Assembly: GCA_045576735.1 (NCBI GenBank)
Contig: JAZNGZ010000069.1
Location: 1-17,452, forward strand
DNA: 17,452 nucleotides
Direction of reading: 5' to 3'
Source of the DNA: RGIG4079 sp045576735
GTDB taxonomy: Bacteria > Bacteroidota > Bacteroidia > Bacteroidales > Muribaculaceae
Shown here: in pieces, positions 1 through 6,840 of the stretch
How the letters are laid out: the number at the start of each line of letters is the position of its first letter
How positions within the stretch are numbered: position 1 is the stretch's first letter
The notes under the pieces: model-generated
Database searches by the model: none
What the model saw: the letters and a program-made list of their open reading frames with translations, nothing else
Told to the model about the DNA's origin: nothing
Translations under genes and position numbers: made by a program

Positions 1-73
1 GCAACTCGCCCCCTTGCCGCTTGGCGTTCCCCCGGTGTGTTTTTCATAATATTTATAAGTTACAATTTGTAAG

Positions 74-135
74 CATCCTGAATTTTGACCATTAAGGATT
101 TTAAGGCACATATTCATCCTGAAATTTGACCATTA
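74..135. repeat. Two 21-bp direct repeats, 41 bp apart
   Basis: Two copies of a 21-bp sequence beginning CATCCTGAA and ending TTTGACCATTA lie at 74-94 and 115-135 in the same orientation, differing at one base (T versus A at repeat position 10). They sit just beyond the 3' end of a tandem tRNA-Arg pair. Repeated end motifs of this size occur at termini of some insertion sequences (for example multiple terminal repeats of IS21-type elements), and tRNA 3' ends are frequent integration sites. No transposase is visible, so their origin is unknown. The stretch left of them (1-60) is unusually rich in C and G runs and has no recognisable gene. Confidence 0.7.
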
Positions 136-171
136 GGCCGAATCTTCAAATAAATGTGAGGTATAGAAAAC

Positions 172-201
172 AACAAAGAGTATCTTTCGATACTCTTTGT
201 T
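172..201 (-). terminator. Intrinsic terminator of the tRNA-Arg pair
   Basis: A perfect 13-bp stem (172-184 with 189-201) closes a 4-base loop. Read on the minus strand it is followed by a T-rich stretch (GTTTTC). It begins 2 bases after the 3' end of the downstream tRNA-Arg copy, so it most likely ends the tRNA transcript. Confidence 0.85.
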
Positions 202-203
202 AG

Positions 204-277
204 TGACTCCGACAGGATTCAAACCTGTAACCTTCTGATCCGTAGTCAGATGCTCTATTCAGTTGAGCTACGGAGCC
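204..277 (-). tRNA. tRNA-Arg (anticodon ACG), downstream copy
   Basis: The minus strand folds into a complete cloverleaf of 74 nt. The acceptor stem GGCTCCG pairs with CGGAGTC through one G-U pair. The anticodon stem TCTGA/TCAGA holds the loop CTACGGA, which gives anticodon ACG. The T arm is ACAGG-TTTGAAT-CCTGT and the discriminator is A. CCA is not encoded and must be added after transcription. With anticodon ACG the wobble A is normally deaminated to inosine by TadA to read CGU, CGC and CGA. This is the second gene of a tandem pair, identical in sequence to the copy at 302-375, with 24 bases between them. Confidence 0.97.
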
Positions 278-301
278 AATGATTGGCTTATGTTTTATTG
301 G

Positions 302-375
302 TGACTCCGACAGGATTCAAACCTGTAACCTTCTGATCCGTAGTCAGATGCTCTATTCAGTTGAGCTACGGAGCC
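302..375 (-). tRNA. tRNA-Arg (anticodon ACG), upstream copy
   Basis: It is identical over all 74 nt to the copy at 204-277, with the same cloverleaf and ACG anticodon and no encoded CCA. It is the first gene of the minus-strand pair, about 15-20 bases downstream of the expected start of transcription from the promoter at 398-428. A perfect recent duplication, or gene conversion between copies, is the likely reason for the identity. Confidence 0.97.
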
Positions 376-397
376 ATTCCGTTTGCGTTTGCGACTG

Positions 398-428
398 CAA
401 AGTTACAACAAATTTTTTTATTGGCAAA
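398..428 (-). promoter_or_regulatory. Bacteroidota housekeeping promoter for the tRNA-Arg pair
   Basis: On the minus strand TTTG (425-428) is followed after exactly 19 bases by TAACTTTG (398-405), which matches the Bacteroidota sigma-ABfr consensus TTTG-N19/21-TAnnTTTG. Its position immediately upstream of the first tRNA suits a strong short-leader promoter. Confidence 0.85.
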
Positions 429-574
429 GAAAAAATCGAGTAAATTTTTTTCGACGTTTTTGTGTAAAAGAAAATATAGCCGGAGAAAATGCATTATAGG
501 TGTTCTAAATGAGGGTTGTAATAATGTTAATGATAGTGAGATAAGAGAAAAGAATGTTATGAATGCTGGGATAC

Positions 575-605
575 TTTGTGAGTATTATATATTTTTGTAA
601 TTTTG
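575..605 (+). promoter_or_regulatory. Bacteroidota promoter for the GH3/serine hydrolase gene
   Basis: TTTG at 575-578 is followed after 19 bases by TAATTTTG at 598-605, a full consensus match. Transcription would start near 612, giving a leader of about 120 bases before the ATG at 733. The leader shows no obvious riboswitch or strong hairpin. Confidence 0.8.
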
Positions 606-732
606 CATTATATTATTAGTTGCTTATAGTGGAACGATTGGAAAATGGATTGTAATTCTGCAAACGATATGAGTTGTTTCAAAAGCAGAATGTTCATAAT
701 TCAATCGGGTTTAACAATGAACGAGAAAGTAA

Positions 733-3696
733 ATGAAGAAAATAGTATTTACAGTTATGATGATGGCTTTGTCGCTAACTATGTTAGCCGGCAAGCCATC
801 GATGCTTTATAAAGGTGGAGTTGAGGCTCAGCAAAAGTGGGTTGACTCGGTATATAATTCTTTAAGTCAACGTGAACGTGTGGCGCAGTTGTTTATTCCT
901 ACTGTTGATCCCACAGGAGGAGCCTCGACCAAGTCGACAATCAGCAAGTGGATAAAAACTCATAAAATGGGGGGACTGCTATTTAGTAAGGGTAGTATAT
1001 CTGATTATGTCACAATGACTAACTACGCACAATCGCTTGCCGATGTTCCGGTGATGATGACTTTCGACGGCGAATGGGGATTCCCAATGCGAGTGAAAAA
1101 TACACCCCGTTTCCCTTATAATATGGGACTTGGGGCTATTGATGATGAACAATTGCTATATGAATATGGCAAGGAAATGGCTCGTGAATGTCGATTGATG
1201 GGTATTCATGTGAATTTTGCTCCGGTTGTCGATGTAAATTCCAATCCGTCAAATCCGGTGATTGGTTATCGCTCGTTTGGTGAAGACCCTGCGAGAGTGG
1301 CGCGCTTGAGTGTGGCATATTCTAAAGGTTTGGAGGATGGAAATGTGTTGTCGGTATCGAAGCACTTCCCCGGTCATGGTGATACATCGGTCGACTCGCA
1401 TAAAGCGTTGCCAACTGTCGACCATGATATGTCGACTTTGAATTCGGTAGATTTATTGCCATTTAAATCCTATATTGATGAAGGTCTGTCGGGTGTTATG
1501 GTAGGCCATCTATCGGTTCCGTCGATGGACAAAAGTGGAACACCTGCTTCGATGTCAAAGAAAATCACTACCGATTTTCTTCGTGGAGAAATGGGATTTG
1601 AAGGCTTGATTTTTACTGATGCACTTGCAATGAAAGGGGCAAAGTCGTCGGAAAATAATTGTGTAACAGCGTTAATAGCCGGTGCTGATATGTTGCTTGG
1701 TTCGGCAAGCCCGGCAAAAGACCTTGATGCTGTGATGGCAGCGATGCAATCGGGCAAGATTTCAGAGGAAATGATTGAGGTTAGATGCAAAAAAGTGTTG
1801 GCATATAAATATGCACTCGGCTTGCCTTCGGAAAAGCCTGCACAATTGAATGGAATAGAATCAAAATTAAACTCATCATCGGCCGATGCTATTAATCGTA
1901 AACTTGCTACAGCATCGATGACGATTGTTAGAAATGAAACTGATTTATTGCCGGTGAGAGGTTTGGCAGAGCGCAAAATCGCAGTGGTCAATATCGGTGC
2001 ATCGAGCGATAACGAATTTACGAGTACATGTAAAAAATATGCTAATGTTGATGTCTATTCAACTACCGGAACGATTTCATCATCTACTTTGTCGGCAATA
2101 AAAAAACACGATGTAGTGATTGTGGGTGTTTATAATGACAAAGGTGCACAAAAACAAGCTTTCGCACAGTTGAAGTCGTTGCCCAATCTTGTTCCCGTAT
2201 TTTTTGTTAACCCCTATGAAATGGCCGACTTTGGCGCATCGGTGAAAGAACAAAAAACACTTGTGTTAGCATATGACAACACTAAATATACGCGTGAATA
2301 TGCGGCTCAAGCAGTGTTTGGTGGAATAGACGTGACCGGTCGCATGCCGGTAAATCTTAAAGGTATTGCTAAATTAGGCGACGGAGTGAAACTTGATAAG
2401 TCGCGTTTGGGTTATACATCTCCTGAGGCTCTAGGCTTTGACTCGGAGTTGGAAGCAAATGTAGACAAACTAGTGCAAAAGGGGTTGGATACAAAAGCAT
2501 TCCCAGGATGTCAAGTGCTTGTGACAAAAGATGGATATGTGATTCTTAACAAGGGTTATGGGTATCTCGATTTTAGTAAAACAACCAAGGTTAGTAGCGA
2601 AACTATCTACGATTTAGCTTCGGTGTCAAAGGCGGTGGGCACATTGCCTGGTGTGATGACGGCATATGATCAAGATTTGTTTGAACTCGATGCAAAAGTG
2701 TCGGAATATATAGAGCCGTTACAAGAAACAAATAAGAAGAATATCACGGTGCGAGAGTTGCTATATCACGAGTCGGGCATGCCGGCTGCAGTGAATATGT
2801 TCAATATGATGATGGACAAAGATACTTATAGCGGCAGCTTGATTGCAGGTAGCTCATCTTCGACATATACGAGGAAAATTGAGAATGGAGCCTTTGGCCA
2901 TAAAGATGCGCAATTGCGACGCGATATAACGTCGCCAACACCTACTGCAGATATGAAAATTGCAGCTGCCGATGGTATATATGTGGGTCAAGCAACGATG
3001 GACACTATTCGCGCGCGCATACATAATATAAAGTTGGGCGCGAAAAAATATAATTATAGTTGTCTCAACTTCTGTCTATTAATGGAAATGGAAGAGAATG
3101 TAACGGGACGTCCTCATAATGAATGGGTCGAAGAAACAGTATTTAATCCGTTGGGCTCATATCACACATGCTATCGTCCGTTGGATAAGTGGAAAAAGAA
3201 AGATATTGCGCCCACTGAAAAGGATAATTTCTTGCGAGGTCAGACATTGCAAGGTTATGTACACGATGAGACTGCTAATTTCTCGGGTGGAGTGCAAGGT
3301 AATGCCGGTCTGTTTTCAAATGCCAACGATTTGGCAAAATTGTGTCAAATGTGGTTGTATGGAGGCTCTTATGGTGGCGAACAAATACTATCAGAGGAAA
3401 CGGTAGAGGTGTTTACCACATCTAAAAGCTCTATAAGTCGTCGTGGATTGGGATTTGACAAGCCCGATAAACGCAACGAACGCAGTTCGCCCACTTGTCG
3501 CGAAGCATCGGCTGCAACATATGGCCACCTTGGATTTACCGGGACATGTTTTTGGGTCGATCCCGAGTCTAATTTGATATATATATTCCTCAGTAATCGA
3601 GTAAACCCAACTCGCAACAATCCTGCGTTTTCTAAACTAAATATTCGTCCTAAAATATTTAGCGAAGTATATAAGGCAATAAAACGAATGAAGTAA
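733..3696 (+). CDS. Secreted GH3 (NagZ-like) beta-N-acetylhexosaminidase fused to a serine beta-lactamase-like domain
   Basis: This 987-residue protein starts with a Sec signal peptide (residues 1-20, no lipobox cysteine), so it acts in the periplasm or outside. Residues about 30-360 form a GH3 barrel of the NagZ type: KHFPGHGDT at 210-218, the D-x-H acid dyad at D221/H223, and the nucleophile D296 in the TDALAM context. NagZ-type enzymes remove N-acetylglucosamine from peptidoglycan fragments. Residues about 390-560 look like the GH3 C-terminal sandwich. Residues about 580-985 form a class C beta-lactamase/esterase-like domain with S630-V-S-K633, Y775-S-C and H932-L-G; the third residue of the usual Y-x-N/D motif is Cys here. 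Such fusions are known in Bacteroidota, and cell-wall turnover is the likely role (inference). It is transcribed alone, and its stop codon lies 1 base from the end of the convergent arsC-like gene. Confidence 0.93.
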   Translation: MKKIVFTVMMMALSLTMLAGKPSMLYKGGVEAQQKWVDSVYNSLSQRERVAQLFIPTVDPTGGASTKSTISKWIKTHKMGGLLFSKGSISDYVTMTNYAQSLADVPVMMTFDGEWGFPMRVKNTPRFPYNMGLGAIDDEQLLYEYGKEMARECRLMGIHVNFAPVVDVNSNPSNPVIGYRSFGEDPARVARLSVAYSKGLEDGNVLSVSKHFPGHGDTSVDSHKALPTVDHDMSTLNSVDLLPFKSYIDEGLSGVMVGHLSVPSMDKSGTPASMSKKITTDFLRGEMGFEGLIFTDALAMKGAKSSENNCVTALIAGADMLLGSASPAKDLDAVMAAMQSGKISEEMIEVRCKKVLAYKYALGLPSEKPAQLNGIESKLNSSSADAINRKLATASMTIVRNETDLLPVRGLAERKIAVVNIGASSDNEFTSTCKKYANVDVYSTTGTISSSTLSAIKKHDVVIVGVYNDKGAQKQAFAQLKSLPNLVPVFFVNPYEMADFGASVKEQKTLVLAYDNTKYTREYAAQAVFGGIDVTGRMPVNLKGIAKLGDGVKLDKSRLGYTSPEALGFDSELEANVDKLVQKGLDTKAFPGCQVLVTKDGYVILNKGYGYLDFSKTTKVSSETIYDLASVSKAVGTLPGVMTAYDQDLFELDAKVSEYIEPLQETNKKNITVRELLYHESGMPAAVNMFNMMMDKDTYSGSLIAGSSSSTYTRKIENGAFGHKDAQLRRDITSPTPTADMKIAAADGIYVGQATMDTIRARIHNIKLGAKKYNYSCLNFCLLMEMEENVTGRPHNEWVEETVFNPLGSYHTCYRPLDKWKKKDIAPTEKDNFLRGQTLQGYVHDETANFSGGVQGNAGLFSNANDLAKLCQMWLYGGSYGGEQILSEETVEVFTTSKSSISRRGLGFDKPDKRNERSSPTCREASAATYGHLGFTGTCFWVDPESNLIYIFLSNRVNPTRNNPAFSKLNIRPKIFSEVYKAIKRMK

Positions 3697-3697
3697 A

Positions 3698-4102
3698 TCA
3701 GAATGAAAATGACGCGAATTTGAGTTTGATTTCATCGCGCACTCGCCTGAATTCGCTCATAACATAGTCGTCGTTACCTATAGCATCTGAAGGGTCGTCA
3801 AAGCCTATATGTAGGCGATTGGCGACTTTTCCTGTGAAATTGGGGCAACTCTCATTTGCTCCGCCACACACTGTTATAACATAGTCCCATTCTTCGTTGA
3901 GGTATATGTCAACGTTCTTAGGATAGTGTGTGGATATATCAATCCCGGCTTCAGCCATCACTTCGATGGCTTTGGGATTAACTTGTGAAGCCGGTTTTGT
4001 CCCTGCCGAATGTACGTCAAAATCAGGGTTAAATGCTTGTATAAAGCCGTGAGCCATTTGGCTGCGGCAGCTATTTCCGGTGCAAAGAATCAATATTTTC
4101 AT
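3698..4102 (-). CDS. arsC: Thioredoxin-coupled arsenate reductase / low-molecular-weight tyrosine phosphatase family
   Basis: This 134-residue cytoplasmic protein opens with the phosphatase P-loop C7-TGNSC-R13. It carries a second cysteine pair, C79 and C86, spaced by 7 as in the C82/C89 redox pair of staphylococcal ArsC, and an acid residue in the D103-P104 motif. In that family arsenate is reduced to arsenite through a C7-C79-C86 relay that thioredoxin resets. It is the last gene of a minus-strand operon, 12 bases after the stop of crcB. No arsenite pump or ArsR regulator is nearby, so a general phosphatase role cannot be excluded. No terminator is visible after it, and its stop is 1 base from the convergent gene's stop. 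Confidence 0.88.
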   Translation of the reverse strand: MKILILCTGNSCRSQMAHGFIQAFNPDFDVHSAGTKPASQVNPKAIEVMAEAGIDISTHYPKNVDIYLNEEWDYVITVCGGANESCPNFTGKVANRLHIGFDDPSDAIGNDDYVMSEFRRVRDEIKLKFASFSF

Positions 4103-4114
4103 GATGCGTGAGTT

Positions 4115-4477
4115 TTATTTTAAAAATTTATCGGCAAGTGCCATACCTGCCCATGTCATTAATATACACACAAGGAGCGATGCAAAGATATAGAGAACAC
4201 CCATAGTGCGTTGGCCCGATTGAAGCAAATGCAGCGCCTGAGCCGAGAATGTGGAAAAAGTGGTGAAACCACCACAAAATCCCACCGCTCCGAGCAGATA
4301 CCAATCGCCTTTGGATAATGCTATGATTATCCCAATCAATAACGAACCAATCGCATTTGCCGCAAAGGTTCCAACCTCCGAAGCAATAGAGGCATAAGAG
4401 GCGAGCAATGTCAACCCATAACGAGTCATGCTCCCCAATGCACCTCCAATCCCTACCAATAAAAAATCGCGTAGCAT
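4115..4477 (-). CDS. crcB: Fluoride ion channel FluC/CrcB
   Basis: A small membrane protein of 120 residues with four hydrophobic segments. It carries the FluC family signatures GGALGSMTRY near the N-terminus, TFAANAIGSLLIG in the second segment and GFCGGFTTFSTF in the third, which holds the polar track phenylalanines and the Na+ site. FluC works as a dual-topology dimer that lets toxic fluoride leave the cytoplasm. The start chosen (ATG at 4477) lies 1 base after the TAA of the upstream gene (TAA-T-ATG), which suggests translational coupling, and it gives the usual spacing to the GG motif. In-frame ATGs at 4486, 4489 and 4492, overlapping the upstream gene, are alternatives. No fluoride riboswitch is visible just upstream because the gene sits inside an operon. 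Confidence 0.92.
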   Translation of the reverse strand: MLRDFLLVGIGGALGSMTRYGLTLLASYASIASEVGTFAANAIGSLLIGIIIALSKGDWYLLGAVGFCGGFTTFSTFSAQALHLLQSGQRTMGVLYIFASLLVCILMTWAGMALADKFLK

Positions 4478-4478
4478 A

Positions 4479-5999
4479 TTATTCATCATCATTACCACTA
4501 GTGCCAAGTTGTGATTTTATCACGCGGGCTTCCTCAAATTTGGCTTGCATGGTGGGGTTGTTTTTAGTGAGTTTCTTGATTGTGAGTTCATCGGCTTTTT
4601 TGTTGGCGAGGCGGAGGTTGTTTTCCGAGCCAACGAGTGCATCTCTCACTTTTTGAAGGTGATTGATGGTTTTGTCAATTTCGTCAATCGCCTTTTGGAA
4701 CCTCTCGCTTGCAAGACGATAGTTGTTGCCAAACTTTTCCTTGAAGTCGTTGAGATTATCTTCGAAGTTGGTCACATCAATTGTTTGTTGGCGAGCAATC
4801 ATTAACTCACGTTGGTAGTCAAGGCTCTTGCGTGATGCTTGGGTGAGCAATGAGATAAGAGGCATGAAGAACTGCGGACGCACTACATACATCTTGGGGT
4901 AGCGATATGATACATCTACGATGCCTTCGTTATACAATTCACTATCGGGTTCAAGCAACGAAACCAACACTGCGTACTCGCAATTTTTCTTCTTGCGGTC
5001 ATCGTCGAGTTTCTTGAAGAAATCTTCGTTTTTGTGTTTTGTGGCCGTGGTGTCGCACTCGTTTTTCATCTCAAACATTATTGAGATATATTCCATGCCG
5101 TCGGCAAAATCACGGAAAATGAAGTCGCCCTTAGTGCCATCTTTAGCATCATTATCTTTTTCAAAGTAGGCATTGGGATACATTGATGTGCGCACACGGT
5201 TAAACTCGGTGCTGCAATGAACTTCAAGAGATTCGCCAATCATCTTGGTCGACATTCGCGATTTCATATCTTTGTAGAAATCAATCTCCTCTTGTTTTTG
5301 ACGAAGTATAAGCGCGTGTTGCTCTTTGATGCCGGTTTCACGAATTGTAGCCTCCTTTTTCTCTAAAATCATGCGGTTTTCGAGTTCGGCAATCTTTGCA
5401 TCTTTGGCTTGCAACGCCTCTTGAGCTTTGCTTTTTTCCTCCATCACGGCAAGTTGGCGTTGGTTGTCATTTTGAGCAATGGTTGATTTCAATGTTGTGA
5501 TTTCTTGCTCCTTTTTCGCCACCTCGTTTGCTATTTCAAGCTTTTTTGAATCCTCAATGCTTTGGAGTTGCTCTTTCAACTTCGCAATTTGAGCATCGCG
5601 GTCGGCAAGGAAATCCTTAAACTCAAGCTCCTTTGACTGCACCGCACTTTTAGCCTGCTCGCGAAGCTGTGCAATTTCAGAGTCACGTTTCGACAACACC
5701 TCATTAAATTCCAGCTGCTTATTTTGGGCAATGCTATTTGCTTGCTCACGTAGGCGAGCAATCTCAGTATCTTTTTTGCCGAGTTCACGTTCTTTTTCGT
5801 TCAATCGCATTTGGAAATCTTGCTCAGCCTTCATCGCATCAGCCTTTTGTTCAGCACGATGTTGTTTCTCAATCTCCTCAATGCGACGCTTAACCTCCTC
5901 CTGAAACTCAGCATTTTTCACCTGGCTCAAAATCGACGCATAATCAGCCTCATCAACCACAAACGAACTCCCACACTTCGGGCACTTCAATTCTTTCAT
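4479..5999 (-). CDS. DUF2130 protein: zinc-ribbon-like N-terminus, long coiled coil, PD-(D/E)xK-like core
   Basis: This 506-residue, probably cytoplasmic protein begins with C6-P-K-C9, half of a zinc-ribbon knuckle. Residues about 25-245 are a charged coiled coil rich in E, K and Q, with a 29-residue internal repeat at 75-161. Residues about 250-400 match my recollection of the DUF2130 family: GDFIF with D292, then a strand ending F-E310-M-K312. The D...ExK arrangement resembles the metal-binding core of restriction-like (PD-(D/E)xK) nucleases and RmuC-type proteins (inference). A second helical part (410-480) follows. It is the first gene of the operon with crcB and arsC. The substrate and role are unknown; nucleic acid cleavage or binding is a reasonable guess only. 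Confidence 0.82.
   Translation of the reverse strand: MKELKCPKCGSSFVVDEADYASILSQVKNAEFQEEVKRRIEEIEKQHRAEQKADAMKAEQDFQMRLNEKERELGKKDTEIARLREQANSIAQNKQLEFNEVLSKRDSEIAQLREQAKSAVQSKELEFKDFLADRDAQIAKLKEQLQSIEDSKKLEIANEVAKKEQEITTLKSTIAQNDNQRQLAVMEEKSKAQEALQAKDAKIAELENRMILEKKEATIRETGIKEQHALILRQKQEEIDFYKDMKSRMSTKMIGESLEVHCSTEFNRVRTSMYPNAYFEKDNDAKDGTKGDFIFRDFADGMEYISIMFEMKNECDTTATKHKNEDFFKKLDDDRKKKNCEYAVLVSLLEPDSELYNEGIVDVSYRYPKMYVVRPQFFMPLISLLTQASRKSLDYQRELMIARQQTIDVTNFEDNLNDFKEKFGNNYRLASERFQKAIDEIDKTINHLQKVRDALVGSENNLRLANKKADELTIKKLTKNNPTMQAKFEEARVIKSQLGTSGNDDE
5517..5777 (-). repeat. Three tandem 29-residue (87-bp) coiled-coil repeats inside the DUF2130 gene
   Basis: Residues 75-103, 104-132 and 133-161 repeat the pattern [KD][KR]D-x-[EQ]IA-x-L[RK]EQ followed by a K-x-LE segment. 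A degenerate fourth unit begins at K162 (KKEQEITTL). The period of 29 residues, four heptads plus one, suggests the coiled coil grew by in-frame duplication and makes copy-number change between strains plausible. Confidence 0.75.
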
Positions 6000-6039
6000 A
6001 AATGATAATTGGTTTAAAGTATAATATGTTTTATTTTTA

Positions 6040-6047
6040 CAAATATA
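6040..6047 (-). promoter_or_regulatory. Possible -7 element for the DUF2130-crcB-arsC operon
   Basis: The minus strand reads TATATTTG, a TAnnTTTG match, about 40 bases upstream of the ATG at 5999. No TTTG is found at the expected -33 distance, so this is a half match only. Confidence 0.45.
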
Positions 6048-6089
6048 GTGATTTTTGGTGAGAGGTGGGGTGGATTTGTGGATATTTGT

Positions 6090-6097
6090 TATATTTG
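6090..6097 (+). promoter_or_regulatory. Possible -7 element for the 215-residue secreted protein gene
   Basis: TATATTTG on the plus strand lies 23 bases before the ATG at 6121. The -33 position holds Gs rather than TTTG, so only the -7 half is supported. It is divergent from the matching element at 6040-6047, and the two would share a region of about 40 bases. Confidence 0.45.
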
Positions 6098-6120
6098 CGA
6101 AGAATAAATTGTGAATTGAT

Positions 6121-6768
6121 ATGATGAAGGTGGTTTTTCTGAATATTTTGATGGTGTGTGTGGCGGTGATGAGCTATGCACAGTCGAGCGTGGTTAATGT
6201 GGCGAGTGGGGATAGTGTTGATGTGGAGCGCGTTAGGGTGGCGGTTGATGCTATGATGAGAGATTATCCCGATGCTACGTTGCAAGATGTGTATAAGAGT
6301 TGTTTTCAAGATTATTTTGGCGTGGCGCATCTGTTGGGCAGTCGCGAGCAGGTGTATAATTATATATGTAGCGAACTTGAGGCAGACGATTATGTAGCGG
6401 GTAGCAGATATTACGAACCGTGTGGTTGGCAAGGAAATTATTGTCGAGTGTATCTCAATGCCATAAAGGAGGGGTATATTACTGCCGATATTCTCACTGA
6501 TGCGTTTATGGCAAGTGCTCCCGAAGTGGCTCCGCAAGTAACCGACAAATGGGTTGCTCAATGGCGCGTGATTGAAAACGTGGTGAGAGAGCGATATCCT
6601 AAAATGTATAATCTTGAAGCCGATTCGCAGGCGATAAGTGAAATGTTGGCGCAAGGAAAATATGTGATGCACCATAGTCGCCGTTTCAATGCTGCCTATC
6701 ACCCTCATTATCGAATAATACGCCACGACATATTCGTGCGCGACATCTTGCCTCATCTACCTAAGTGA
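6121..6768 (+). CDS. Conserved secreted protein of unknown function
   Basis: This 215-residue protein has a Sec signal peptide ending near A20-Q21 (MSYAQ). The mature part is a single soluble domain with striking motifs: ATLQDVYKSCFQDYFGVAHLL at about 52-72, EPCGWQGNYCRVYL at 99-112 and HHSRRFNAAYHPHYRII at 184-200. The clustered His, Tyr and Arg residues and two nearby cysteines (C101, C108) look like an active or binding site. I recall similar uncharacterised proteins from Bacteroidales but can name no family or function. It stands alone between divergent and convergent neighbours. A 239-codon open frame on the opposite strand overlaps it but has no protein-like features. Confidence 0.8.
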   Translation: MMKVVFLNILMVCVAVMSYAQSSVVNVASGDSVDVERVRVAVDAMMRDYPDATLQDVYKSCFQDYFGVAHLLGSREQVYNYICSELEADDYVAGSRYYEPCGWQGNYCRVYLNAIKEGYITADILTDAFMASAPEVAPQVTDKWVAQWRVIENVVRERYPKMYNLEADSQAISEMLAQGKYVMHHSRRFNAAYHPHYRIIRHDIFVRDILPHLPK

Positions 6769-6778
6769 GGACTGATAA

Positions 6779-6819
6779 GAATAAAAAACAACGGCTGTCG
6801 CGGGAAGCGGCAGCCGTTG
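6779..6819 (-). terminator. Intrinsic terminator of the fumarase gene
   Basis: A 13-bp GC-rich stem with one G-U pair (6789-6801 with 6807-6819) closes a 5-base loop. On the minus strand it runs into TTTTTTATTC (reading down from 6788). It lies about 20 bases after the fumarase stop at 6841. The plus side lacks a T-run, so it serves mainly the minus gene, although the hairpin may also block readthrough from the plus gene ending at 6768. Confidence 0.88.
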
Positions 6820-6840
6820 GTGTATAAGCAGGGGGATTGA

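Larger units (their letters stand above)
376..732. other. AT-rich intergenic region between the tRNA pair and the GH3 fusion
   Basis: This 357-bp stretch separates divergent units. It contains the tRNA promoter (398-428) and a promoter for the rightward gene (575-605). The remainder, about 430-570, is AT-rich. A 79-codon open frame here starts inside the tRNA gene and has no recognisable protein character, so I see no gene in it. Confidence 0.7.

Noticed and set aside
1..47. A possible minus-strand coding start at the left edge (M-K-N-T-P-G-E-R, running off the window)
   Set aside because: Only about 15 codons are visible, the text is GC-run-rich low-complexity sequence, and no TAnnTTTG element lies at the expected place; it cannot be supported as a gene.
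74..375. CRISPR-like array at the left edge
   Set aside because: The repeats are only two 21-mers and two tRNA genes; there are no regularly spaced repeats and no cas genes.
361..600. A 79-codon plus-strand open frame in the first intergenic region
   Set aside because: It begins inside the tRNA-Arg gene, runs across its promoter and has no protein-like pattern.
1470..1991. A 173-codon minus-strand open frame inside the GH3 gene
   Set aside because: It is a shadow of the GH3 domain, which has intact catalytic motifs in the plus frame.
4478..4507. Longer crcB start (TTG at 4507)
   Set aside because: It lies inside the upstream gene and puts extra residues before the conserved GGALGSMTRY; ATGs from 4492 to 4477 fit better.
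6037..6756. A 239-codon open frame on the minus strand opposite the 215-residue secreted protein
   Set aside because: It is antisense to a gene with a clear signal peptide; its translation is a low-complexity mix of H, I, S and R without domains, and it would overlap the promoter region of both divergent units.
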